This document shows positions 40,489 through 49,505 of a stretch of DNA of 64,000 bases, piece after piece. The stretch is from Muraenolepis orangiensis (taxonomy: Eukaryota; Chordata; Actinopteri; Gadiformes; Muraenolepididae). Position numbers and translations under genes: made by a program. The notes below the pieces were generated by a model. The model had not been told where the DNA came from, did no database searches, and worked only from the letters and a program-made list of their open reading frames with translations. Within the stretch, counting starts at the first letter, position 1; each line of letters begins with the position of its first letter. Location of the stretch: positions 1-64,000 of the forward strand of contig JANIIK010000519.1 in assembly GCA_027704905.1 (NCBI GenBank), written 5' to 3'.

Positions 40489-40900
40489 ATGATGTGTTAT
40501 TGCAATAGTAATCCTGCTCAGTACGAGAGGAACCGCAGATTCAGACATTTGGTGTATGTGCTTGGCTGAGGAGCCAATGGGGCGAAGCTACCATCTGTGG
40601 GCTTATGACTGAACGCCTCTAAGTCAGAATCCTGCCTAGATGTGATGATACCTAGCGCCCGGGCTATACGATGGTTCAAGAATAACCGGCCCTCCGGGGC
40701 CGGCGAGGAGAGACGTTTGATACTGGCTTGGGGTGCGGCCGAAAAATGGTCGCCCCTCTCCATGATCACACCGCATGTTTATGACAGACAGGGTGTCAAA
40801 TCACTTGCATACGACCTGATTCTGGGTCAGGGTGTCGTAAGTAGCAGAGCAGCTTCATGACTGCGATCTATTGAAAGTCATCCCTCGATCCAAGCTTTTG
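40356..40900 (+). rRNA. 28S rRNA 3'-terminal fragment (pseudogene-like)
   Basis: About 545 bases matching the 3' end of nuclear large-subunit rRNA. It begins at TTTTTGATCCTTCGATGTCGG, runs through GTGAAGCAGAATTCACCAAGCG and GGTTTAGACCGTCGTGAGAC, includes the sarcin-ricin loop AGTACGAGAGGAACC (40,520-40,534), and ends ATTGAAAGTCATCCCTCGA...AAGCTTTTG, almost at the mature 28S terminus. Several normally invariant bases look changed (CGCAGATTCAG for GCAGGTTCAG, GGGCTTATGAC for GGGATTATGAC), so it is not expected to work as rRNA. It is antisense to the BEL element and lies between its integrase/DUF5641 coding sequence and its 3' untranslated remnant. The first 45 or so bases from its 3' end are read in reverse as the polyprotein's last 14 codons and stop. 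Confidence 0.93.
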
Positions 40901-43900
40901 CATAGCTTACTAATGGGGCGTTCTAATGTGCTCGTCTTTGTCTTCAGTAGCACACTTCTTACTTGACCCTTTGCATCTGGTAACGGTTTGATAACTCTGG
41001 CCATCAACCAGGAGCTGCGCGGAGCGGTATCATCTACTATGAGCACAACATCATCAGTAGCAAGATTTCTCCTTAAGGTATTCCATTTCTGTCGTTCCTG
41101 CAATAGGGGAAGATATTCTTTGATCCATCTTTTCCAGAAAAGATCAACTAGGTATTGGATTTGCTTCCATCTTTTCCTGGAGTACAAGTCCTCCTTGTGA
41201 AATAGTCCGGGTGGCATGATTGGCTTTCCCTTAAGCTGAAGCAAATGGTTTGGTGTGAGGGCTTCCAAGTCATTATGATCGTCTGACACAGTTGTTATTG
41301 GACGGTCATTGAGAATAGCTTCCACTTCACAAAGTGCCGTCTGTAAGCCTTCATCGTCTAATGCTTGCTGCTTCATGACAGAGGTAAGTATGTTCTTTAC
41401 CTGACGTATCAGGCGCTCCCACACTCCTCCATGATGGGAACCAGAAGGAGGATTGAAGATCCACTTTATCCCATCCTGAAGCAGGGTGTTCTCAATCTTG
41501 CTGTGGTTCAACTCCTTAACAGCTTCTCTGAGCTCACGCTCAGAGCTGACGTAGTTTGTGCCGTTATCTGACCTCATCTCCACAACTTGACCTCTTCTAC
41601 AGATAAATCTGCGGATGGCGTTAATGCAGGAGTCAGTATTCAAAGATGAAGCCATTTCCAGGTGTACGGCACGGCTGGTTAAACACGTAAATATTACACC
41701 ATACCTTTTCACATAGCTTCGTCCACGCTTCACCTCGATTGGCCCAAAGTAGTCTGTACCAACAAACGTAAAAGGTGGATGGTCTGGTGTGACGCGACTC
41801 TTGGGCAGATCGGCCATCTTTTGTTCTCCTGCTTTGGCCCTTTGCCGACGACAAAACGTGCATTTGTTGATCACTTTCCTTGCTGCTGTGTTGGCATGCA
41901 GGATCCAATACTTCTGCCTCAGCCGGGAGAGCATATGGTTTCTCCCTCCATGACCAACTCGTTCATGAACGTCTCTCAAAATGAGCTTGGCAATGTGACA
42001 CTCTTTAGTCAAGATGACTGGATGCAGGAGTTCCTGTGGCATCGCTGACCTGCTTATCCTTCCTCCGACTCTTAACAATCCATCTTCTAAGACTGGATCT
42101 AGCCTGAGGATGGCACTGCTTCTCTTTACATGAAGGTTTCCTTTTTTCAAAGCAGATATTTCTTCTGGGAAGCATTGACTTTGACTGTAACTGATTATTG
42201 CCTTCTCGGCCTGTGTCATGTCGTCAAGTGAAAGCTTTTGGCCACCCAGTGTTCCTTTGAACCTGTTCAGTTGTTCAGTTGTTTCTTTGCTGTCACCATT
42301 CTTGAGCTTTTTTGTACACTCTTTTCTTTTGTTGCTTAGTTGTTGTAGGGTTTGTCTGAGCTTCAGCATCCATGCTGTTGCTTTCTTGACATCACTCCAC
42401 CTTGAGAAGTGTTCCATTAACTCGCTTGTAGGATCCTTTTCCTTCTCTATTGAAATGCGATTGACCATCACCTTCTGTTTGACCTCTGGGTCGTCTGAGG
42501 GGATGGGACTCAGCTCTTCAGGCAGTGCTGGCCAAAGACTTTCATCTTTCCAAAGAAATTCTGGGCTCTGAATCCACCTCGTAGATTTCAAGAATGCCTC
42601 TGCAGTCATGCCCCGTGAGGAATCATCAGCCGGGTTTTGCTTGGAGCCCACATACCTCCATTGCCGAGTTGCTGACAATTCTCTAATCACAGAGACTCGA
42701 TTTGCCACAAACGTGTGGAACCTTGTAGTTGTATTGGCAATGTAACGCAGGACTGATGTGCTGTCAGTCCAGAAGACGGATTCTTCCAGCATGATCTGAA
42801 GTTCTGTTCTCAACACTACATCCATTCTTACTGCAAGAACCGCTGCTGTTAGCTCAAGTCTTGGGATGGTAATTTGCTTGAGCGGAGAGACTCTTGCTTT
42901 GCCTGTAATGAATGTGATGTGAGTTTCACCCAAGATGTTTATTTGGCGCAAGTAGGTGACAACACCATACCCCGACTCACTGGCGTCACTGAAATGATGC
43001 AGCTGTGCAGATTTTATCTTGCCAAATCCCTTTGGCTTTATACATCTGTCGACAGAGAAGCCAGTGAGTTGGCTCAGGTCTGTGAGCCATCTTTTCCATT
43101 GTATAGCCAATACGTCCGGTATCTTCTCATCCCAGCTGCAGTTTGACTTACACAGCTCTTGAAGTATGTTCTTTGCCGACAGGATGAAAGGAGCAAGGAA
43201 TCCTAGAGGGTCGTATACAGAGCAGACTACAGAAAGGATACCTCTTCTGGTGATTGGCTGAGTCTTTATGGCTGTTCTGAATGAGAGTGTGTCATTCTCT
43301 ACATCCCAATGGACTCCCAGTGCCTTTTCCATAGGTAGGTTCTCCCTGTCCAGATCTAACTCCTTCACCTCTTTTGCTCTTTCCTCTGCAGGCAGTGAGG
43401 ACAGGACAGCACGGCTATTGCTTACCCACTTGGTCAATCTAAATCCTCCTTCTAGGCAGACATCTCTGAGGTCTTTGACCAGGTCTATGGCTTTACTCTC
43501 GGTGGGGACTGATGTTAAACAATCGTCCACGTAGAAGTTTTCCCTGATGGTATCGAGAGCCTTTACATCGTACTTGCCCAGGTTATCCTCCGCTGTTTTC
43601 TTCAGGGCAAAGCTAGCACAACTAGGAGATGAGACCGAACCGAACAGGTGAACGGTCATCCTGTACTCTGCCAGCGGTTTTGTTACATCACCATCAGGCC
43701 ACCAAAGGAAACGAAGGAAGTCAACATCTTCAGGTGGTACTCTGACCTGATGAAACATTCCCTCTATATCGGCCATCATGGCAATGGGTTCCTGCCGAAA
43801 CCTGAGGAGAACTCCAAACAACGTGTTGGATAAGTCTGGGCCTTGTAACAGCTCTTTGTTCAAAGATGTGCCCCTGTATGTGGCAGCACAGTCAAAAACC

Positions 43901-46900
43901 ACACGGATGGTCTTCTTCCGTTGGTGATACACACCATGGTGTGGTATATACCATACCCGTCCATCATCTCTTTGTAGCTGGTTCTCTGGAACCTTTTCAG
44001 CGTGACCTTTCTGTATGACCTCATTCATGAAACTTTTATAGTCCTCAAAAAACACCTGTTCTTTCTTGAACTTCTTAACGAGGTTAAGGGCACGTTGTTC
44101 TGCAATGTGACGGTTCTTTGGCATCTTCACATCATCCTTTCGGAAGGGGAGTTGGAGGTAGTAGTGTCCGTTCTTTAATGTAGCAGAGTCCGAGGCTTTC
44201 TTAAGAAACAGTTTATCTTCAACGGACAACTCACGTTTCTCCATGTGACGCTGTTCGGGGAAATCCTGATTGTATTGTTGAACAAGCAATTCTTCAATGT
44301 TGGCAATTGAGATTCTGTTTGCTTTCAAATATGGTCGTCCATTTTTATCCACACAGGGTTTGCTATGGAGTGGTCCATTTATTACCCATCCAAGTTGTGT
44401 CTTAACCGCATAAGGGCCGTTCCCTTCGCTATTCACAACCTTCCATGGTTCCAAAGCTTTAGGGCAATTCAGTCCAATGAGCAGTCCTACCTCCTTATCA
44501 ACAGTTGTCAGCTGAACTTCACTAAGGTATGGCCATTCCATGATGTCATCCTGTGTGGGGATGTTTTCCTTTGTGACGGGAATCTCTGTGGTAGTGTATA
44601 CTTCTGGCAGCTTCATGAATGTGTCATCTTGAAGACTGCCCACTTCTAGGCCAGTTAGTCTGTAGCTGTTTACGGGTTTCTCCTGCCCCATTGTTTTTAG
44701 AAGAATTACCGTTCTCTGACCCTGGATGTTGAGCTCATTCATTAATTTCTCGGTACAGAATGTTGCAGTACTACCAGGGTCCAAAAAGGCATAAGTTTGG
44801 ACAACCTTGTTTCCTTTAGCATGTTTAATCTGTACAGGCAGAATTGAAAGAGCACAATCTTTACCGGCCCCATTATGGTCACCGATTGTCATGGAAACCA
44901 GAGCGCTGCTCAGTTTTTCTTTGGGCATCTCAACAGCAGATTTAACTTCTTTATGAGAGCCATCCTCCTCAGTCTTGATGTGCAGTAGAGTGGGGTGTTT
45001 CTTTTGACAAACGGCACATGTGAGCCTTTTTTTACATTCTCTGCTCATGTGTCCCAATGTTAAACATCCAAAACATGCACCTTTGGACATGAGGAAATCC
45101 ACCTTTTCTTTGTGTGGTCTTGCTTTAAACTTTCTACACAACTCTAGTGTGTGGTCTCCTGAACAGAGTGCACATGGTCTTTGAAAAGCAATTCTGATGT
45201 CAGGTCTTTCCTTCAAATAAGTACTTCTGTTTTTCGCAGGGTTCTCTGATGGCTGATAAGTAATTTTCTTTCTTACAGGATCTTCCGATGGCTGATCGAT
45301 GGCGGGTAATGGGTAAGTATTATTTTCCCTCTCTGAGTTTTCAGACACAGTAGTTATTGCGGTGACAAAGCTACTTCCTTTGGTGGTAGGTTTGAAGGTC
45401 CTTGATCCAGAAGCTTTGTTGGCTGGGCGGGGATCTTGAATGTCCCCAAAGATGGGATCTAGGCTGATCCTAGCCTGTTTTTCAACAAAGTGTACCATGT
45501 CTTTGAAACTTGCTCTCTGTTTGTGTCTTTCCTGTATGTCGCAAGCGACAGACCTGAACTTGTCCCTGAGCTTGAAAGGGAGTTTAGAAATAATTATTCT
45601 CAGGTTGGAAGGAGTGTTAATCTCTTCCATGTACTGACCCCTTTGTAATGCATTATAACATCCTCTCAAGAAAAGTCCATAGGAATGCAAGGCCTTTGCA
45701 TCTTCAACTTTAATGGTTGGCCAGCTGAGAGCTTTATCAATGTAGGCAGCTGTGATTCTCATACCATGGCCAAAGTTCTCCACTAGAAGCCTCCTGGCCT
45801 CCTGGTATCCCATTACAGGCTCCAAGTGCATACAACTACGAACTAGGTCCTTTGCTTGCCCACTTGTGAACTGCTCTAAAAAGTACAGTCGGTCTTGGTT
45901 GCTGTCAGTTTTGCTTTCAATGCAGTGTTCAAAAGCTTGGATAAAAGAATGATACTGCAGTGGTTCACCAGAGAATGCCGTTATTGCTTTGACTGGAAGT
46001 AAAGACAAACGCTGCTGCTTCACAATGAGCTCGGAAATCTCATTTTGTCTGCTCAACACATCAACCAGAGTTTTAGTTCCATCATCGAGACCAGACTGAG
46101 TGGCGCCACCTGCAGGCATCGTGCTGCTGTTGATGAATCTTGATGAGTGTTGCTGTAGAGGAGTCTTGTTTCTAGCACCACCCGTAACACCACCTGAGCT
46201 GGTGTAGGTGGGGCCTACATAAGGAAGGCTATCTTGACCTTGGTCTTCTAATTGCTCTTGCCTTTCTGAGATTCCGGGTGTTGAGGGGTTAAACTTTTCT
46301 ATTGTTCTTGTTGCCTTTTTCTGCCAATCCGCTCGCTCCATATAAGCATTCATGGCATCAGGAGGAGTCTTCCTTATATCAACTTGAGATGTTGGAGATG
46401 AAACTTCATATTCTTCCAGAACCTTTAATTTTGCAGTGGTTTCAGCTAGGCCAGCTTCCACCTGCAACATTTCCTTCTTTGCTTTGAGGCCTGCTTCTTC
46501 CATTTCCATTTGATGCTTCTTTTTGAGCATTGTTGCGCGAACCAATAGAGCTGCTCTCTCTACCTCAGCCTGCGCCCTTAGTCTTCTGGTTGTGGAGGAT
46601 GTAGTACTTCGGACAGTGGACCCCCTGTGTGACACACTGTCTACTGGTCGTATATCAGGAAGCCTTTCAGGAGAGTAATCAATCTGCTTTTCATAAGCAG
46701 TCCACTCCATCTTTCCCTTCACATGTCCCAAAAATTCTCTGAACCTGTTTTCCTTAGGCACAAACCAGTCCATTTGGTCACACTCTTGTTCTTCTTGTGA
46801 CATTAACATTAAAACAGACTTTTGAAACTCCACAAATTCTTCCAGCATATTCTCAAGCGTTTCACATTTCAGCTTTATGGTGTGTATGTCAGTTTTTCCG

Positions 46901-47064
46901 AATTCGTCATCCAACAGAGCTTGAATCTCATTCTGTTTACGTGTCAGCACTCCCAGTTTTCCTCTGCGAGAGCGAATCAACGTCAAAAGAGTCCTCTCCT
47001 CTTCATCAGCCCCAGCGGGCTGCTCCACGACCGGCACGGACGGCTGTTCCTTTAACTCCGACAT
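40855..47064 (-). CDS. BEL/Pao Gag-Pol polyprotein, 2,069 aa
   Basis: One uninterrupted frame from ATG at 47,064. Order seen: charged, coiled-coil-like Gag start (about 1-230); a DUF1759-type Gag region (about 355-510); three Cys/His clusters near 630-690, one a canonical CCHC knuckle (about 663-676); a retropepsin-like protease with D-P-G-S near 762; reverse transcriptase with A-D-I-E-G (Asp near 1,099) and YVDD (about 1,178-1,181); RNase H with acidic residues near 1,360, 1,404 and 1,434; integrase with an HHCC zinc-binding region (about 1,690-1,740) and a D-D-E triad near 1,771, 1,833 and 1,883; then a DUF5641-type domain. All these catalytic residues are present, so the enzyme part looks intact. 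It would process and copy its own RNA in cytoplasmic particles and integrate the cDNA. The oddity is the C-terminus: after ...ISKLC the last 14 residues and the TGA come from antisense 28S rRNA. The open frames on the opposite strand are shadows. Confidence 0.95.
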   Translation of the reverse strand: MSELKEQPSVPVVEQPAGADEEERTLLTLIRSRRGKLGVLTRKQNEIQALLDDEFGKTDIHTIKLKCETLENMLEEFVEFQKSVLMLMSQEEQECDQMDWFVPKENRFREFLGHVKGKMEWTAYEKQIDYSPERLPDIRPVDSVSHRGSTVRSTTSSTTRRLRAQAEVERAALLVRATMLKKKHQMEMEEAGLKAKKEMLQVEAGLAETTAKLKVLEEYEVSSPTSQVDIRKTPPDAMNAYMERADWQKKATRTIEKFNPSTPGISERQEQLEDQGQDSLPYVGPTYTSSGGVTGGARNKTPLQQHSSRFINSSTMPAGGATQSGLDDGTKTLVDVLSRQNEISELIVKQQRLSLLPVKAITAFSGEPLQYHSFIQAFEHCIESKTDSNQDRLYFLEQFTSGQAKDLVRSCMHLEPVMGYQEARRLLVENFGHGMRITAAYIDKALSWPTIKVEDAKALHSYGLFLRGCYNALQRGQYMEEINTPSNLRIIISKLPFKLRDKFRSVACDIQERHKQRASFKDMVHFVEKQARISLDPIFGDIQDPRPANKASGSRTFKPTTKGSSFVTAITTVSENSERENNTYPLPAIDQPSEDPVRKKITYQPSENPAKNRSTYLKERPDIRIAFQRPCALCSGDHTLELCRKFKARPHKEKVDFLMSKGACFGCLTLGHMSRECKKRLTCAVCQKKHPTLLHIKTEEDGSHKEVKSAVEMPKEKLSSALVSMTIGDHNGAGKDCALSILPVQIKHAKGNKVVQTYAFLDPGSTATFCTEKLMNELNIQGQRTVILLKTMGQEKPVNSYRLTGLEVGSLQDDTFMKLPEVYTTTEIPVTKENIPTQDDIMEWPYLSEVQLTTVDKEVGLLIGLNCPKALEPWKVVNSEGNGPYAVKTQLGWVINGPLHSKPCVDKNGRPYLKANRISIANIEELLVQQYNQDFPEQRHMEKRELSVEDKLFLKKASDSATLKNGHYYLQLPFRKDDVKMPKNRHIAEQRALNLVKKFKKEQVFFEDYKSFMNEVIQKGHAEKVPENQLQRDDGRVWYIPHHGVYHQRKKTIRVVFDCAATYRGTSLNKELLQGPDLSNTLFGVLLRFRQEPIAMMADIEGMFHQVRVPPEDVDFLRFLWWPDGDVTKPLAEYRMTVHLFGSVSSPSCASFALKKTAEDNLGKYDVKALDTIRENFYVDDCLTSVPTESKAIDLVKDLRDVCLEGGFRLTKWVSNSRAVLSSLPAEERAKEVKELDLDRENLPMEKALGVHWDVENDTLSFRTAIKTQPITRRGILSVVCSVYDPLGFLAPFILSAKNILQELCKSNCSWDEKIPDVLAIQWKRWLTDLSQLTGFSVDRCIKPKGFGKIKSAQLHHFSDASESGYGVVTYLRQINILGETHITFITGKARVSPLKQITIPRLELTAAVLAVRMDVVLRTELQIMLEESVFWTDSTSVLRYIANTTTRFHTFVANRVSVIRELSATRQWRYVGSKQNPADDSSRGMTAEAFLKSTRWIQSPEFLWKDESLWPALPEELSPIPSDDPEVKQKVMVNRISIEKEKDPTSELMEHFSRWSDVKKATAWMLKLRQTLQQLSNKRKECTKKLKNGDSKETTEQLNRFKGTLGGQKLSLDDMTQAEKAIISYSQSQCFPEEISALKKGNLHVKRSSAILRLDPVLEDGLLRVGGRISRSAMPQELLHPVILTKECHIAKLILRDVHERVGHGGRNHMLSRLRQKYWILHANTAARKVINKCTFCRRQRAKAGEQKMADLPKSRVTPDHPPFTFVGTDYFGPIEVKRGRSYVKRYGVIFTCLTSRAVHLEMASSLNTDSCINAIRRFICRRGQVVEMRSDNGTNYVSSERELREAVKELNHSKIENTLLQDGIKWIFNPPSGSHHGGVWERLIRQVKNILTSVMKQQALDDEGLQTALCEVEAILNDRPITTVSDDHNDLEALTPNHLLQLKGKPIMPPGLFHKEDLYSRKRWKQIQYLVDLFWKRWIKEYLPLLQERQKWNTLRRNLATDDVVLIVDDTAPRSSWLMARVIKPLPDAKGQVRSVLLKTKTSTLERPISKLCKSLDRGMTFNRSQS

Positions 47065-47375
47065 ACCGACGGCAGTAAACGTAGGCTTTAAATAACACTA
47101 TAGTCACTGTAGCCTACGTGAGCCACAACACACCATTCACAATAACCTACAATTGATTCGGTAGCGCTGATCAGACGCGCTGATACAATGTAGGCGTATC
47201 GTTCCGCACTGCACAGCAGTAGCGCTCCAAACCCCAACACGCCTTCAAACCACGGCGACTTCCATACACAGCCTATCCTCCGCAGGACGTCCAACAACAA
47301 ACAAACAAGCGACAGCAACTGGAGCAACAGCAAGTCCTACGCGAGACATCCAAATAACAAACAATTCCTTATTTC
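47065..47375 (-). other. BEL leader, ORF-proximal part
   Basis: 311 bases upstream of the polyprotein start, up to the hAT insertion. It ends (plus strand) with CTTATTTC, the left copy of the hAT target duplication. An 81-codon minus-strand frame at 47,088-47,333 shows no recognisable domain and I do not call it a gene. Confidence 0.75.
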
Positions 47376-47652
47376 CAGTGTTGGGGGTAACGCGTTACAA
47401 AAGTAACGCAATTACAGTAATGTATTACTATTTGCTGTAACGCAGTAATATAACGCATTACTAATACATTTTCGGTAATATTTTACTCGTTACAATCTAA
47501 GTAACGCGCGTTACAACGCATTTTAACCCGTTTAGCTGTTGTTTTTTAAAGAATTCACCAACACCGCGAGACATCCCGACAACAGAAAAAAGCCGGGACT
47601 CGGGAGCAAGCGCGATTTCCTGTTTTTTTTTTTTTCTCTCCTGTTGAGGCTG

Positions 47653-48000
47653 ATGATGACAACAGACACGGCGCAGCCGGACTCTACGTTTGCGCGATGG
47701 ACATTCGCCCATTATTTTCAGTTCCTCAAAGAGAAGGAGAAGAACATCATTGTAAAATGCAACCTGTGTGCGACACCGAGGGAACTCTCGACGTCAAAAA
47801 ATAGCACCAGTAACTTAAAGAAACACCTGGACCGGTGCCACGCTAACACTAAGCTGAAAGAGAGGGATGCTATAGATAGAACCAGAAGTAGGCTATGTCC
47901 AGGCCATAACTGCCTTTATAGTTCTGTTTACTTTACCAGCCTTCTAGGCTGCATGCTACCTCTGTTATATAGGCCATTTGACAGGAACAGGTTTCTGTGA
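47653..48000 (+). pseudogene. N-terminal hAT transposase fragment with BED-type zinc finger
   Basis: The frame is open from 47,539, but the likeliest start is the ATGATG at 47,653, giving MMTTDTAQP..., as the upstream part contains a T-run-coded phenylalanine stretch. From that start, aromatic residues near 13-24 precede C36-x2-C39 and H58-x4-H63, the layout of a BED zinc finger, which is the DNA-binding start of many hAT transposases. After about residue 75 the sequence loses resemblance to a protein and reaches a stop at 48,000; a GTAGGC around 47,888 could have been a splice donor. The catalytic RNase H-like domain and dimerisation region are absent. It is either the first exon of a deleted gene or a dead fragment. 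Confidence 0.75.
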
Positions 48001-48695
48001 AGAATTCATTTTTTATTTTCTATTTTATGTTTATTTATTTATCCAGTCTTACATTTTTTGTGAAGTTGGGAGTGAAATGACTGATTTGTATTTCATATTT
48101 GCCAAATAGGCCCATGCACTTTATTTTATTTTCAGTATTCTTGAAGTACCGTATGTGCTTTAGCTAGAGTTCTAGCTATAAGTGATTGAAATTTTACCAG
48201 CCTTTCTGTGGTAGCCTACGTTGTAGCCATTTTTTTGGCAAATTTCCTGGCTTCTCTGGCCTGTGTTTTATTGATTAGCCGTTGTAGGCTATGTTTAGAT
48301 TACATGTTAATGTTTGTTGGACTCATAAAACAGAAGTTGTGTCCATTCAGTGCATGGCATCTTTGTGCTGTAAGCTTGAATTAAAAGAGAATAAAACAAT
48401 AGAAACTAAAAGAAAAAGAGATTGTGTGTTTACTTTAAATATTTGCAGCATCTCCATCATAACTTACAGACTTTGATCATTTGTCTGCTTATATGATTCT
48501 AACTGTCATTGTTACTCATTGTATTGTGCCATGAGCCTTTACTGTGCCTATTATATTAAGTTATTAGTAGCTTTAGGGGCCTACACAGTCATTATGTTAC
48601 ATCATCCTCCACTGAATGTAAATAATCAGCTATAACAATCTGCAGTTTAGCATTTTTAAATGCTTAGTCATATATTTCTGTGGCTATTTTGTTGA
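48001..48695. other. hAT internal non-coding sequence
   Basis: About 700 A/T-rich bases inside the hAT element between the zinc-finger fragment and the right subterminal repeats. Short open frames exist on both strands, but none shows a domain. Probably intron and untranslated remnant left after internal deletion. Confidence 0.6.
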
Positions 48696-48792
48696 AAGTA
48701 ACTCAAAAGTAATACACAAGTAGTGTAACGCATTACAATTCAGAGATAGTAATATTGTAATGTAACTAATTACTTTCAAATGACCAACACTG

Positions 48793-48978
48793 CTTATTTC
48801 AACATCCGATGATCGCTTCAGCGCGATTCGGTGCACATTCAATATTGTTTGTTTTACCTCCTGTCCCTTAGTCCCTTTAAATCTGTTCTTCCATCTGTTC
48901 GCTTGAAGTCCATTCATGTCCCGAGTCCGAGGAGTAGTGCGGGAAAGTCCGACGCAATAGTTTTTTAACTAAATATAT
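48793..48978 (-). other. BEL leader, LTR-proximal part
   Basis: 186 bases between the hAT element and the 5' LTR, starting with the right target duplication CTTATTTC. A primer-binding site should lie just inside the LTR, but I see no clear TGG-starting 18-mer there (minus strand reads ATATATTTAGTTAAAAAACTATT). A segment at about 48,949-48,958 resembles part of the second-element LTR. Confidence 0.7.
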
Positions 48979-49505
48979 TGGCTATTCCTTCACTTAATTA
49001 TAGCCACTGCCCCAGCGATAGAAGAGTTGTTTTAACGCACCTTTGTCGTAGATCCGGACGCCGTGCGCATGTTCATTGTGAAAATAATAAACTCAAATAT
49101 TTCAAACTCAAATATCCTACCAAAACGTTGTAGGCCAGCGCAATAGACAAACTATGTTCATGTGTGTGTGTGTTTGTGTGTGAAAGGTAGAAAGTAGATG
49201 TATGATGTATGTGTATGTGTATGTAGGTGATTCAAAATAGAAGATGGTTAAAAAACTGTGTTTGCTCTCCAACTAAAGCTAGGACTCCATAATCCCGGTC
49301 CAAACATTTTCCACTTCCCTTTGTTAACTTGCACCACCCTGATTACTATGGGTGTGGCCAAGTTGCCAATCAATCGGTGGCCCAGCTGTCGATCAGCTGT
49401 CTATCAAATCAGTAGATCTGATATATAGTAGAACAAAACATGGGAAGTCTACAAATTATAATTATTCGTTTTTTAGGTAAACAAAAACGCTATTTGGCTC
49501 CTACA
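48979..49505 (-). mobile_element. BEL 5' LTR, full length
   Basis: 527 bp, TGTAGGAGCC...GGAATAGCCA on the minus strand. It matches the stray LTRs at 35,955 and 38,835 except for one base at the start of the TG microsatellite and a small length change there (ATGATGTATG near 49,199-49,208). A TATA-like CTATATATC lies at 49,420-49,428 about 80 bp into the LTR. The plus-strand right flank is satellite (TAGACTATAG...). Confidence 0.93.
49420..49428 (-). promoter_or_regulatory. Possible TATA box of the BEL LTR
   Basis: Minus-strand CTATATATC in the U3 side of the 5' LTR, present in all LTR copies. Assigned by sequence and position only; the transcription start cannot be read from the window. Confidence 0.35.

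Larger units (their letters stand above)
47376..48792 (+). mobile_element. hAT-type DNA transposon, 1,417 bp, deletion derivative
   Basis: Bounded by CAGTGTTGG at the left and CCAACACTG at the right, a short terminal inverted repeat typical of hAT elements, and flanked by a perfect 8-bp duplication CTTATTTC (47,368-47,375 and 48,793-48,800). Subterminal regions are rich in GTAACGCGTTAC- and GTAATGCGTTAC-like motifs, probable transposase binding repeats. It carries only a BED zinc-finger coding piece and no catalytic transposase domain, so it must have been moved by an enzyme supplied elsewhere. It inserted into the leader of the BEL element and is therefore younger than that copy. Confidence 0.93.
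40032..49505 (-). mobile_element. BEL/Pao LTR retrotransposon, nearly full length, with nested insertions
   Basis: On the minus strand the order is 5' LTR (48,979-49,505), leader, gag-pol frame (40,855-47,064), 3' untranslated remnant, purine tract, and the first 181 bp of the 3' LTR (40,032-40,212). The domain order protease, reverse transcriptase, RNase H, integrase and the DUF5641-type C-terminal domain identify BEL/Pao. A hAT element (1,417 bp) interrupts the leader and a 28S rRNA fragment (about 545 bp) sits at the 3' end of the frame. The left end was lost by rearrangement, so no target-site duplication can be tested. The element lies in satellite on its 5' side. Confidence 0.93.

Noticed and set aside
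40518..40860. Open frames of 83 codons (minus) and 72 codons (plus) over the 28S fragment
   Set aside because: They follow from rRNA sequence; the 28S match explains the segment fully.
40356..40900. 28S fragment as a flank of an R2-type rDNA-specific insertion
   Set aside because: The fragment starts downstream of the R2 target region of 28S and is bounded by BEL sequence on both sides.
40988..47078. Plus-strand open frames of 60-117 codons opposite the polyprotein
   Set aside because: Shadows of a conserved minus-strand coding frame, with no domains of their own.
48291..48917. Small open frames (61 codons plus, 77 codons minus) in and beyond the hAT element
   Set aside because: A/T-rich, no domain, and one crosses the hAT boundary, so not a unit of either element.
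48930..48978. tRNA primer-binding site just inside the BEL 5' LTR
   Set aside because: No TGG-starting 18-mer was recognised at the expected place; left uncalled rather than guessed.
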